Shown here piece by piece: positions 7,820 through 15,365 of a stretch of 32,243 nucleotides of DNA. A program made the translations under genes and the position numbers. The notes beneath the pieces are model-generated. The model was not told the DNA's origin. It searched no databases and worked only from the letters and a program-made list of their open reading frames with translations. The stretch's first letter is position 1. The number at the start of each line of letters is the position of its first letter. Origin of the DNA: Candidatus Desulfovibrio intestinipullorum (GTDB taxonomy: Bacteria; Desulfobacterota; Desulfovibrionia; Desulfovibrionales; Desulfovibrionaceae); NCBI GenBank assembly GCA_019113165.1, contig DXHV01000044.1, forward strand, positions 1-32,243, given 5' to 3'.

Positions 7820-8530
7820 GTGAAGAAGGAAGACGCAACGGTTCCGGCAGAGCCGGCACAACCGACAGAGAAGGCAGAGAAGGCAGCGCCGGCAGAATCG
7901 CCCGATCAGGCCGAACAGGCCGGCCAGGCAGTATCCGGCGAACAGACAGATGCCGAAAGGGAGAAGGAAAGGGAGCAGGAGCGGGAACGCTTTCTGGACA
8001 AGGTCGAAAAATTCGCTCTTGTACTCTTCGTGGGACTGCCCTGCGCCATCTTCCTCTTCCTCCTGGGCATGGAGACGATGTACGCTGCCGAACACTCAGG
8101 CTGGCAGGAAGCCCTGGCCTTCTTTCTCTCTGCCTGGGGCGTGGTCACCCTGCTGGGCCTTGCGGTGGAACGGATCGCCAGCCTGCTCTGGACAACGCTC
8201 AGGCTGCACACCGTCTTTTCGGTTCGGGGGCAGAAGATTGCCTCCTCCATCTGTGTCGCCCTGGCGCAGGCAGCACTCCTGTATGAGGCCATGGATCTCT
8301 GCCAGGAACTGGATGTCCTGGGACTGCTCTGCGAGAGCCCCAGGGACGAAGACCTGCCCAATGCCCTGGGACTGGCCGAAACGATCATCACAAGTCTCGG
8401 CATCCTGACCTTCGTGTCCCTGTGCAGGGGCGCCTGCAAGGTGGCCGTCTGCAAGATCTTCTACGGCTGGACCGGCAGAAAAGGACAGGAAGGGCTGACC
8501 CACAGGGGCGTGTCCGCACCCCTCTCCTGA
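7820..8530 (+). CDS. Polytopic membrane protein of unknown function (tandem paralogue 1)
   Basis: A 236-residue protein. I place the start at the GTG at 7820 because AGGAGA lies 7 bases upstream and the protein then begins VKKEDATVPAEPA; the frame is open to 7691 but that extension is not protein-like and overlaps the hairpin. Residues 1-60 are an Ala/Pro/Glu-rich, highly charged and probably disordered cytoplasmic tail ending in a Glu/Arg run. About four membrane helices follow (around FALVLFVGLPCAIFLFLLG, ALAFFLSAWGVVTLLGLAV, ICVALAQAALLYEAM and TIITSLGILTFVSLC). The next gene has the same plan and alignable sequence (LDVLGLL here, VNVLEWL there), so they arose by tandem duplication and may form one complex. 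No family is recognised. Confidence 0.75.
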   Translation: MKKEDATVPAEPAQPTEKAEKAAPAESPDQAEQAGQAVSGEQTDAEREKEREQERERFLDKVEKFALVLFVGLPCAIFLFLLGMETMYAAEHSGWQEALAFFLSAWGVVTLLGLAVERIASLLWTTLRLHTVFSVRGQKIASSICVALAQAALLYEAMDLCQELDVLGLLCESPRDEDLPNALGLAETIITSLGILTFVSLCRGACKVAVCKIFYGWTGRKGQEGLTHRGVSAPLS

Positions 8531-8631
8531 AGGAAAGACTCCTCCAGGTCCCCTTCCCCGCCCCGTTCACCGCGTTCAGCCCCATCCAAGCTTCCTGCTC
8601 GCAGGCAGAGCAGTTTTTTGCAGAGGTCACC

Positions 8632-9264
8632 ATGTCCGACACCATCCGTTCCAGCGCCTCGGTTCCGGCACACTACAGAAAGAAGGAAGAAGAGACGGGC
8701 AGCCCGGGCAGCCCGGACAAGGATCCGCAGACCATGTCGGCAGGAGCATTCAAGGCCAGACAGTCCGGCCTCTTTGATCGGATTGTGCGAATCTTCTTCA
8801 TCCGGCTGCCCCTGGGGGCCTGCGGCTTCATGCTGGGGGTGCATGTGGTCACGACAGCCATGTACGAGAGTCTTCAGGAAAGCTGCCTCTTTCTGGGAGC
8901 GACCGTTGCCTGGTGCCTGGCCCTGGGCCTGGTCTATCTGCTGCCGGGCCGCCTTGCGGAGGCCTGTGTACAGGGCCTTTTCCGGGCAACCCGCCTGGAC
9001 GAGCGCCTGCCCGAGGACATCCGCATTGCCTGCATCACCGTCCCTGCCTGCCTTGCCCAGTACGCGCTCATGCTGAAGGGCATCTTCATCTCTTTCGATG
9101 TGAATGTGCTGGAGTGGCTCTGGCAGAACAATTTGTACGACAGCGTGCCCAATCCCCCGGCCCTCGCCAGCGTCCTTTCCTTGCCCATGTTCGCCCTGGC
9201 CTTCGTGGCCATCAGCCGTGCCATTGCCGCCATTGTGAAGGTGATTGTGATGCGGGTCTCCTGA
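8632..9264 (+). CDS. Polytopic membrane protein of unknown function (tandem paralogue 2)
   Basis: A 210-residue protein starting at the ATG at 8632 (MSDTIRSSASVPAH), with AGAGGT a few bases upstream; the frame open back to 8422 overlaps the previous gene and is rejected. It has a ~50-residue polar tail and then four hydrophobic segments (RLPLGACGFMLGVHVVTTAM, CLFLGATVAWCLALGLVYLL, IACITVPACLAQYALMLKG and VLSLPMFALAFVAISRAIAA). Topology and spacing match the upstream gene at 7820-8530. The ~100-bp gap between them contains no terminator, so co-transcription is likely. Function unknown. Confidence 0.75.
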   Translation: MSDTIRSSASVPAHYRKKEEETGSPGSPDKDPQTMSAGAFKARQSGLFDRIVRIFFIRLPLGACGFMLGVHVVTTAMYESLQESCLFLGATVAWCLALGLVYLLPGRLAEACVQGLFRATRLDERLPEDIRIACITVPACLAQYALMLKGIFISFDVNVLEWLWQNNLYDSVPNPPALASVLSLPMFALAFVAISRAIAAIVKVIVMRVS

Positions 9265-9268
9265 TACG

Positions 9269-9303
9269 AAAAAAAGCCCCCTTGCCTGTCTGGGCAAAGG
9301 GGC
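9269..9303 (-). terminator. Rho-independent terminator for the leftward 9369-10532 operon
   Basis: On the minus strand GCCCCTTTGCC pairs with GGCAAGGGGGC around a short loop (stem arms 9276-9286 and 9293-9303, one G-U) and is followed by a run of T (9269-9275). It also lies five bases beyond the stop of the convergent plus-strand gene, so it may act for both. Confidence 0.8.
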
Positions 9304-9368
9304 ATGAAGAGCCGGTGTGACAGCAAGGGCAGCCCGTGTTCCCTGAAAACGGGCTGATCCTGCGCCGG

Positions 9369-9887
9369 TTATCGTGCTATGAGCACAGGGGGCTTGTGCG
9401 TATCAAGGCCTATGTGCCGGGTGAGGTCCAGAGCCCTGCCAGTCCGGGCATCGCTGGCTGTGACCTTGTTCAGGATGAGCGTGTTCATGAGGTCCAGATC
9501 CCTGTCGGACGGCATGGGAGCGCCAGGAACGCCGTAGGCCCTGTTGAAGGAGAGAGTCGTCTCGCTGTCGGCTACGCATGTGCACAGGGATTTCAGCTGC
9601 CTGACGCCGTGCTGGGTGCGAAAGACGACATTCTTCAGGCCGGATTGCAGACCGGCCTTTCTGAGGCCCGTGTAATTGCAGCTGACTCTGGCCTCAATGG
9701 TCAGGACACCGTGCATGTCCTGATGATGGATGATGTCCACATCAAGCAGGGTCGAGTCGCTTGACTCGGGGATTTCCCTGTAGCCGTAGTGCTGATAGTT
9801 TTCTCGCGCCTGCACGGGAGCCGCGTGAAGCACCAGGGCGAGGCACACAAGGGGCAGGACGAAGGCGAGCAGAAAACGTCCGTTCAT
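9369..9887 (-). CDS. Exported hypothetical protein (second gene of a two-gene operon)
   Basis: A 172-residue protein with a clear signal peptide (MNGRFLLAFVLPLVCLALVL, probable cleavage after HAAPVQA). GGGAGGGG upstream of 9887 supports the start. The mature part begins RENYQHYGYREIPESSD and has three cysteines (SCNY, SLCTC). The GYREI motif resembles GYRKI near the mature N-terminus of the upstream gene product, so the two may be distant relatives. The gap to the upstream stop is 18 bp, so they form an operon ending at the 9269-9303 terminator. It probably acts in the periplasm or outside the cell; no family is recognised. Confidence 0.75.
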   Translation of the reverse strand: MNGRFLLAFVLPLVCLALVLHAAPVQARENYQHYGYREIPESSDSTLLDVDIIHHQDMHGVLTIEARVSCNYTGLRKAGLQSGLKNVVFRTQHGVRQLKSLCTCVADSETTLSFNRAYGVPGAPMPSDRDLDLMNTLILNKVTASDARTGRALDLTRHIGLDTHKPPVLIAR

Positions 9888-9905
9888 GGCATACCCCTCC
9901 CTGTG

Positions 9906-10532
9906 TTAGTCGACAAAGCAGTAGGCTTCTTCCATCTCGGGATCAAATCTGAACGTCAGGGCGTACTTCTTCTTTTTGATGACAATTTTATTGCCATCGA
10001 CGGAGATGGTTGCGCCTCTCATGGTGGTGATGGTGACATTTTTCTGATCAAGGACAAGCGGCTTTTTTGTCAGAGAACCGACAGTCATCCGGGTGCCCTT
10101 TGCTTCAAAATCGATATAGGTGTAGTCCATATCAGGGCTTGTCACCACTCTGTTTCTTTTATCCTTTATGACAAAATTTCCGTCTATGGTTATCTGGTTG
10201 TCTGGCGTGTAGACAATGAAGAATGATTTGGGCGCGTTTTCCTTGTCGATGAAGACTTCTCGATCGGAATCAAACTTCACGGATCCAACCTTGGTGGAAA
10301 TTTTCAGATCATTCTTGTCCTGAAAGATTCTGCCGTTCTCAGGCCGCTCGTAATAGACAATGACACTGTTGGTGATCTTCCGATACCCGAATTCCGTGGC
10401 AGAGTATTTCTTCCCGGGCATCTGTTTGGTGGTCACAATGGCATAGTTCTGGGCACATGCCTGCGTGCCGCCAAGGAGAAATCCTGTGCAAAGAAGGGAG
10501 ACTGCCACCAGCAAGCCGGCAAGACGTTTCAT
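9906..10532 (-). CDS. Exported hypothetical protein (first gene of a two-gene operon)
   Basis: A 208-residue protein with a signal peptide (MKRLAGLLVAVSLLCTGFLL, cleavage probably after QACA). AAGGAG eight bases before 10532 fixes the start. The mature chain is rich in Lys, Asp, Thr and Val with alternating hydrophobic residues, suggesting a beta-rich domain; the stretch ITIDGNFVIKDKRNR and the later ISVDGNKIVIKKKK look like two related strands or repeats. No cysteines occur in the middle and one lies near the end (AYCFVD). It shares a GYR-[EK]-I motif with the gene downstream. Base composition is more AT-rich than pgm or rpsA. Function unknown. Confidence 0.78.
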   Translation of the reverse strand: MKRLAGLLVAVSLLCTGFLLGGTQACAQNYAIVTTKQMPGKKYSATEFGYRKITNSVIVYYERPENGRIFQDKNDLKISTKVGSVKFDSDREVFIDKENAPKSFFIVYTPDNQITIDGNFVIKDKRNRVVTSPDMDYTYIDFEAKGTRMTVGSLTKKPLVLDQKNVTITTMRGATISVDGNKIVIKKKKYALTFRFDPEMEEAYCFVD

Positions 10533-11065
10533 GCTGAACTCCTTGTCCCGGGGCCTTGTGCCATGGGGGCAGACGTGCCCTGCCGGCCATGCTCAGGCCC
10601 GTTTCGTATGGGGGCTGGAAAAAAGACTGGAAATGAGCGGGCACAAGCAGCGTTCGCAGCGACAGGGTGCCCGTCAGGCCAGAACGCCTGCTGGTCCCTG
10701 CAGGATGCAGGAACTGTTCTCCCAAAGCATAGGTGAAAAAGGACGTGCCGTAAAGATAAGGAACTTTTGTCACCAATTCCTCCTCATGTGCCCTGCGGCA
10801 GGAGAGCAGACAATGAGCCGCAAATGTTCGGACTTGCGGCAGGGAGCGGGCAGCGGGCACCAGGGGCTAAAACAGTTTTGTGCCTGCCATCTCCTTCCTC
10901 TGCCCTGCCCCGAAGCTGTCCAATATCTGCGCACGTGAACAGCCGTCTGGTCAGATTCTGTACAGGGCCTGAGGCAGAAACGAGTCCCCCTGAAGACAAC
11001 CTCCCCGAAGACAATCCCCAGGGCAATCTCAGAGACAGGCTTCCAGGACGACGAAAGCCCCTTTG
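10533..11065. other. Intergenic stretch, no gene seen
   Basis: This stretch separates the exported-protein operon from the terminators downstream of degP. Open frames on both strands are antisense or out-of-frame artefacts without ribosome-binding sites. The promoter of the 10532 operon should lie in its left part, but I cannot point to convincing boxes. Confidence 0.4.
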
Positions 11066-11116
11066 AAAAAAAAGTCTGAAACGCAGAAAGGCTGCCCGAA
11101 GCCGGACAGCCTTTCT
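11066..11116 (-). terminator. Probable terminator of the rpsA-degP operon
   Basis: AGAAAGGCTG (11085-11094) pairs with CAGCCTTTCT (11107-11116) with further pairing inside. On the minus strand a run of eight T (11066-11073) follows about 11 bases after the stem, a little further than ideal. Confidence 0.6.
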
Positions 11117-11130
11117 GTTCTCTTGTGGCT

Positions 11131-11164
11131 CGTTTTCGAGGGGCCTTGCGGCCCCTCGAAAACG
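11131..11164 (-). terminator. Perfect 15-bp hairpin just beyond the degP stop
   Basis: CGTTTTCGAGGGGCC (11131-11145), loop TTGC, then the exact complement (11150-11164). There is no adjacent T-run, but it sits 18 bp after the degP stop and in series with the next hairpin. Likely a 3'-end stabiliser or the first half of a tandem terminator. Confidence 0.55.
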
Positions 11165-11182
11165 GCCTTGTCTGTTGTGTGC

Positions 11183-12613
11183 CTACTTCTGGGCAAGCTC
11201 CACAGTGCGGAAGATGAGGTCTCCGCGGCGGTTGATCTGCAGGAGCACGGCGCCGCGCTTGACGCCTTCCTGCTTCACGATCCTGGAGAGTTCCTGCACA
11301 GTCTTCACGGGCTTCATGTTGGCCTTGACGATCACGTCGCCGGGGCGCAGGTCCGTGGAGGCTGCGGGCTTGTCCTGGTCGATGTCGAGAATCACGACAC
11401 CGCCGCTGATGTCCAGCTGCTGGGCCTCTTCGGGCTTGAGCGGACGGACCGTCAGGCCCAGGGTGCCCTCGGACTTGTCGGTCTCGGAACCGGGCGCGGA
11501 GCTCAGGCCGCCTTCCAGGTTGGAGCTGCGGTCGCCGAGCTTCACGGTCAGGGTTTTGGCAGCACCCTCGCGGAGCACTTCCACCTTTGCTTCGGTCCCG
11601 GGCTTCCTGGAGGCAACGATGCGCAGCAGCTCATCCCTGTCTTCCACCGTCTGGCCATCAATCTTGCGAATGATGTCGCCGTCCTTCATGCCGCCCTTTT
11701 CGGCAGGCTGTCCGGGCTGCACGCTCACCACCATGGCGCCCTTGTGGTCGGGAAGACCCAGGGCCTGGGCAGTGGGCTCGTCAACATCCTGAATGACAAT
11801 GCCGAGCCAGCCGCGGCTCACCTTCTTGCCGGAGCGCACCTGGCTGATGATGTCACTGGCCATGTTGCTCGGAATGGCAAAGCCAATGCCCTGCCCGGAG
11901 GCAATGATGGCCGTGTTGATGCCGATGACCTCGCCGTTCATGTTGATGAGCGGACCGCCGGAGTTGCCGGGGTTGATGGAGGCATCGGTCTGCAGGAAGT
12001 TGTCAAAGGCGCCGGCATTGATGCGGCGGCCCTTGGCAGAGAGGATACCGGCCGTGACGGAGTGATCCAGACCAAAGGGGTTGCCGATGGCCAGAACCCA
12101 TTCGCCGACCTTCAGGTTGTCGGAATTGCCGAACTTCAGGAAGGGCAGCTCTTCCTTCACCTCGATCTTGAGCAGGGCAAGGTCGGTTTCCTCGTCCGAT
12201 CCGACCAGGGTGGCCTTCACGGTCCGGCCCTCTGCGGCCTTCTCGTCCAGGGTGACGCGGATGACATCGGCACCGTCAACAACGTGGAAGTTGGTGACAA
12301 TGTAGCCGTCCGCAGAGATGAGGAAGCCGGAGCCCAGGGATTTCTGCTTGTTGACGTGGGGGCGCTTGCCGCCTCTGCCGAAGGGCTCGAAGAAGCGCTC
12401 GAAGCCCGGAGGCATGTTGCGGAACATCTCGCCGAAGAAATCCTCGGGGCCGGCGGCCTTGGTGGTTTTCTCGGTATTGATGTTGACAACAGCAGGACCG
12501 CACTTGGTGGCGAGTTCGGTGAACTCGGGCAGGCTGCCGGCGGACACGTTCTGGGCGGCAATCAGAACGAGAGCGAGCAGGCAGGCTGTAAAAAGGGAAA
12601 CAGGATTACGCAT
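11183..12613 (-). CDS. degP: Do-family periplasmic serine protease (HtrA/DegP-like)
   Basis: An envelope quality-control protease/chaperone that degrades misfolded exported proteins. It has 476 residues, the usual Do length. The signal peptide covers residues 1-25 (ending NVSAG). The trypsin-like domain shows the full triad: His110 (TNFHVVDGAD), Asp144 (DEETDLALLKI) and Ser218 (NPGNSGGPL). Two PDZ domains follow, the first from about SRGWLGIVIQDV, the second from about GLTVRPLKPEEA to the C-terminus. The start at 12613 is supported by AAGGAG, whose bases overlap the TAA stop of rpsA 12 bp away, so translation is probably coupled to rpsA. DegP and DegQ cannot be separated with confidence from sequence alone. 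Confidence 0.95.
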   Translation of the reverse strand: MRNPVSLFTACLLALVLIAAQNVSAGSLPEFTELATKCGPAVVNINTEKTTKAAGPEDFFGEMFRNMPPGFERFFEPFGRGGKRPHVNKQKSLGSGFLISADGYIVTNFHVVDGADVIRVTLDEKAAEGRTVKATLVGSDEETDLALLKIEVKEELPFLKFGNSDNLKVGEWVLAIGNPFGLDHSVTAGILSAKGRRINAGAFDNFLQTDASINPGNSGGPLINMNGEVIGINTAIIASGQGIGFAIPSNMASDIISQVRSGKKVSRGWLGIVIQDVDEPTAQALGLPDHKGAMVVSVQPGQPAEKGGMKDGDIIRKIDGQTVEDRDELLRIVASRKPGTEAKVEVLREGAAKTLTVKLGDRSSNLEGGLSSAPGSETDKSEGTLGLTVRPLKPEEAQQLDISGGVVILDIDQDKPAASTDLRPGDVIVKANMKPVKTVQELSRIVKQEGVKRGAVLLQINRRGDLIFRTVELAQK

Positions 12614-12625
12614 GCAGCAAACTCC

Positions 12626-14152
12626 TTATTGTTTGTTCTGCATAGCCTTCTGCAAAGCCTGTGCCATAATCCCCATATCGGAATCGGAAGTGGAAGAGGC
12701 AGTCTTCTGATGCTGACGCCAGGAGTGATCGTCACCGCCACGCTTGGAGGGACGTTCCTTGTGTTCCCTGGGCTCCTTGGGCTGGGCCTGGGCACCCTCG
12801 GGCACGAGGGTGATGCGGCGGGCGACGGGATCCACGCGCTGCACTTCCAGGGTCACGGGAGCGTCCTTTTCCAGCTTCTGGAACTGGGCGGCCGTCTTGG
12901 TGGAGCGCATGATGCCTTCGGGCAGAAGACCGGTCACGCCGGGAGCAAGGCTCACGAACAGGCCGAACTTGGACTGGCTCTCCACCTTGCCTTCCACCTT
13001 GCTGCCCACGGGGAAGCGGGTTTCCACGTCGGCCCACGGATCGCCTTCGGCGTCACGCAGGCTCAGGGACACGCGGCGGTTTTCGGGATTGATTTCCTTG
13101 ATCTTCACGCGCACCACGTCACCGGGCTTCACCACGTCCTCGGGACGGTTCACGCGGTGGCTCCAGGACATTTCGGAGAGGTGCACAAGGCCCTCGATGC
13201 CGGGGCACAGTTCCACAAAGGCACCGAAGGGAGCCAGACGCACGACCTTGCCTTCCACAACGGCGCCGGCGCCGGGCAGGCTGGTGGCAATGTCGTCCCA
13301 GGGGTTGCCCTGGGCAGCCTTGAGGGACAGGGAGATGCGGGTGTGCTCGCGGCCGTCGCGACCCTTTTCCTTGCTGATCTTGAGAATCTTGGCCTGCACG
13401 GTGTCACCGGGATGGATGACTTCGTCGGCCTTCATGATGCGGGACCAGGACAGCTCGGACAGATGCACCATGCCTTCCACGCCGGGCACCAGTTCCACAA
13501 AGGCGCCGAAGGAGGCCAGGCGGGTCACCTTGCCTTCCACGATGTCGCCTTCCTGCACGTCATTGAGCAGGGCAGCGAGGCTTGCTTCGCGCTGACGGTC
13601 GATGAGGGCGCGGTGGGACACGACGATGTTGCGGCCGCGGCTCTCAACCCTGGTGATGAGGAACTGGTAGGTGTTGCCGATGAGGGATTCGGGGTTGCCG
13701 GCCACCATCTGGCTGCCGGGGCAGAAGGCGGTCTTGCCCAGCACTTCCACGTGATAGCCGCCCTTGCAGGCTTCGGTCACGCGGCCGTCGACGGGCACGC
13801 CGGCGTCCCTGGCATTTTCGATGGCTGCCATGCCGGAACCGCTCATGGAGCGGGCCAGCTTGATTTCCTGGGAGGAAACGTGGGTGATCCAGGCTTCGAT
13901 CTGGTCGCCGGGGGCCACATCGACATTGCCTTCGCTGTCCACGAAGTCCTTGCGTTCCATGATGCCGTCAATCTTGGCGCCAATGTTCACGAAGACGGAG
14001 TCGTCGGTCACTTCGATGACCGTGCCCTGCACCTTCTGACCGGCCTGAATGCGCACCTGGGCGTTTTCCTGGCTGGCCAGCATGTCGGCAAAGCTTTCCA
14101 TGTTCTCTTCGGGAGCAGCGGTTTCCTGCTGCGTGGTCAGTTCTTCACTCAT
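12626..14152 (-). CDS. rpsA: 30S ribosomal protein S1 (five S1 domains)
   Basis: Binds mRNA and helps load it on the 30S subunit. The start at 14152 (MSEELTTQQETAAPEEN) is chosen for AAGGAG nine bases upstream; the 21-codon upstream extension is rejected. The product has 508 residues and five S1 repeats, beginning about GQKVQGTVIEV, VDGRVTEACKG, GDIVEGKVTRLASFGAF, GAVVEGKVVRLAPFGAF and GSKVEGKVESQSKFGLF. Repeats 3 and 4 carry the canonical FGAFVEL and VHLSE motifs. E. coli S1 has six repeats; shorter forms are normal outside the gammaproteobacteria. The acidic N-terminus and the Lys/Arg/Glu-rich C-terminal tail (ending QNKQ) are probably flexible. It is the first gene of an rpsA-degP operon. 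Confidence 0.95.
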   Translation of the reverse strand: MSEELTTQQETAAPEENMESFADMLASQENAQVRIQAGQKVQGTVIEVTDDSVFVNIGAKIDGIMERKDFVDSEGNVDVAPGDQIEAWITHVSSQEIKLARSMSGSGMAAIENARDAGVPVDGRVTEACKGGYHVEVLGKTAFCPGSQMVAGNPESLIGNTYQFLITRVESRGRNIVVSHRALIDRQREASLAALLNDVQEGDIVEGKVTRLASFGAFVELVPGVEGMVHLSELSWSRIMKADEVIHPGDTVQAKILKISKEKGRDGREHTRISLSLKAAQGNPWDDIATSLPGAGAVVEGKVVRLAPFGAFVELCPGIEGLVHLSEMSWSHRVNRPEDVVKPGDVVRVKIKEINPENRRVSLSLRDAEGDPWADVETRFPVGSKVEGKVESQSKFGLFVSLAPGVTGLLPEGIMRSTKTAAQFQKLEKDAPVTLEVQRVDPVARRITLVPEGAQAQPKEPREHKERPSKRGGDDHSWRQHQKTASSTSDSDMGIMAQALQKAMQNKQ

Positions 14153-14547
14153 GTGTTGTATCTCCTTGAAACAAGAGTATGTTTTTCGTAGAGCCTTCAG
14201 TGTTTTGGGTCCCACACCGGGGCAAGTACTTGTAGTCCTGGTTGAAGCAGGCCTTTCGGTCTGCCTGTGGCAGACTGCCTGGAAGCCGCAGGAAAACGGT
14301 GTGTGCCGTTTTCTTTCGTCTGTCAGCCAGTCTGCTGCCTTTTCGCTTCGCTGCCTTTACAGCGAAAAAAGCCCATCTTCCTTGCGCGGGCAGGCCCTCG
14401 CAAGGTGCCAAGGCTTGAGTGTCTTTCAGAATGTGCGGTGGAAGGAAGCGAACTCCCTTCAAGAAATCTCCATAACGGCCCTTGCCTCCTTGTCTTTGAA
14501 GAAGGAACGGAACAGCCGGCGGAAAAGACACAGCGCAAACTCTGTGC

Positions 14548-14660
14548 AGCGGCGACCGAAAAGGCATGGGGTGTGGGTGACAAAAAAGGCGACAGCCCTG
14601 CCCCGCAACTGTCCGGAAAATGGACAGCCAGGAGCGGGTCTGGCCAGTGCCTGACTGACG
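14548..14660 (+). promoter_or_regulatory. Probable cobalamin riboswitch
   Basis: The plus strand contains the most diagnostic pieces of the RF00174 fold in the right order: GCCCTGCCCCGCAACTGT near 14594-14611, a small hairpin CTGTCC/GGACAG (14609-14627), and AGCCAGGAG near 14627-14635 followed by GTCTGGCC. The family consensus is approximately CCCCGCNACTGT then AGCCAGGAGACCTGCC. The 5' part (AAAAGGCATGGGGTGTGGG) is only an approximate match to the GGGAA/GGTG box, so boundaries are uncertain and the element could be degenerate. The divergent rpsA gene is on the other strand and is not its target. No cobalamin-related gene lies downstream in this window. Confidence 0.55.
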
Positions 14661-14702
14661 GGTACAACACAGGGGAAAAGGGCTGGACGGGCAGACAGGG
14701 AT

Positions 14703-14783
14703 ATGGACAATGAAGGCTGTGGCGGGAAACTGGAAAAAGCTACCCTTTACAGCATTGCGGATTCTATACCATGGATCTTGTAA
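14703..14783 (+). CDS. Possible 26-codon ORF behind the riboswitch
   Basis: ATG at 14703 with AGGGA a few bases before it, ending TAA at 14781-14783. The predicted peptide is MDNEGCGGKLEKATLYSIAD plus SIPWIL. Composition is protein-like, so it may be the first exon-sized stub of a decayed riboswitch-controlled gene or a short leader peptide. I do not recognise a family and there is no continuation in other frames that I can support. From here to 15132 I see no other gene. Confidence 0.25.
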   Translation: MDNEGCGGKLEKATLYSIADSIPWIL

Positions 14784-15132
14784 AGTCCAGATCTCTATGC
14801 AGTGTGCCCAAAAAAAATGAGGAATGCATGCAGGAAGCCCCTGTTTTCATGTGCCTGTCCGCTGCGGCTGGCCAGCCGTGCTCAAGAAAGCCCGGGGAAG
14901 CGGCCCCTGCAGGGATCCGGAATGCCGGCACTTTTTTGTCCCCTCCTGGCAGGATCCTGGCAGGATCGGGTCGGGTTCGGGTCTTTGTCTGCGGCGGGGC
15001 CATGGCAAAATCCTCTGAAAAATCCCCGGGACCGGGCATGAGGGGCTGGCCCGGAACACGGGCGGCCAGAGAGCCTGCGACCGCTTTGTGACAGAGAGGT
15101 GAAAAAAATTTTGATACTTTGTCAAAAAACGC

Positions 15133-15161
15133 TTGATCTTTTCCGCGAGGGTGTATATACC
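15133..15161 (+). promoter_or_regulatory. Probable promoter of the tRNA gene
   Basis: TTGATC (15133-15138), 17 bases, TATACC (15156-15161), in an AT-rich patch 45 bp before the mature tRNA. An overlapping TATATA gives a 15-base spacing and is less likely. Confidence 0.5.
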
Positions 15162-15205
15162 CCTTTGCCGTTGGTGCTCACCAGCACAATGTATGCACAC
15201 AATGT

Positions 15206-15282
15206 GGCAAGGTAGCTCAGTTGGTCAGAGCATGCGGTTCATACCCGCAGTGTCGAGAGTTCAAATCTCCCCCTTGCTACCA
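15206..15282 (+). tRNA. tRNA-Met (CAT anticodon)
   Basis: 77 nt with encoded CCA. Acceptor GGCAAGG/CCTTGCT (first pair G-U), D-arm GCTC/GAGC, anticodon stem TGCGG/CCGCA around TTCATAC with anticodon CAT, variable GTGTC, T-arm with loop TTCAAAT. The T-stem has one A-C mismatch (second pair). The CAT anticodon means elongator tRNA-Met or a lysidine-modified tRNA-Ile2. It is not the initiator type, whose first pair is unpaired and whose anticodon stem has three G-C pairs. Confidence 0.92.
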
Positions 15283-15292
15283 CACATCATAT

Positions 15293-15330
15293 ACCCCGGA
15301 AGCCCTCCCATGCTCCCGGGGTCTTTTATT
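15293..15330 (+). terminator. Terminator after tRNA-Met
   Basis: ACCCCGG near 15293 pairs with CCGGGGT ending at 15322, followed by CTTTTATTT. It lies 11 bp past the CCA end and 36 bp before the next gene, and may be partly read through. Confidence 0.65.
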
Positions 15331-15365
15331 TCCGCGGGTTTTCCGTGGGATTTTCAGGAGCACAC

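Noticed and set aside
11063..14191. 1042-codon open frame on the plus strand
   Set aside because: It is the exact antisense of degP and rpsA. It is rich in Gly, His and Ala with no domain, and arises from GC-rich codon use of the real genes.
15100..15128. FNR-like site (TTGATACTTTGTCAA) before the tRNA
   Set aside because: The half-site spacing is one base off the FNR consensus and a tRNA gene is an unlikely target; treated as chance in an AT-rich patch.
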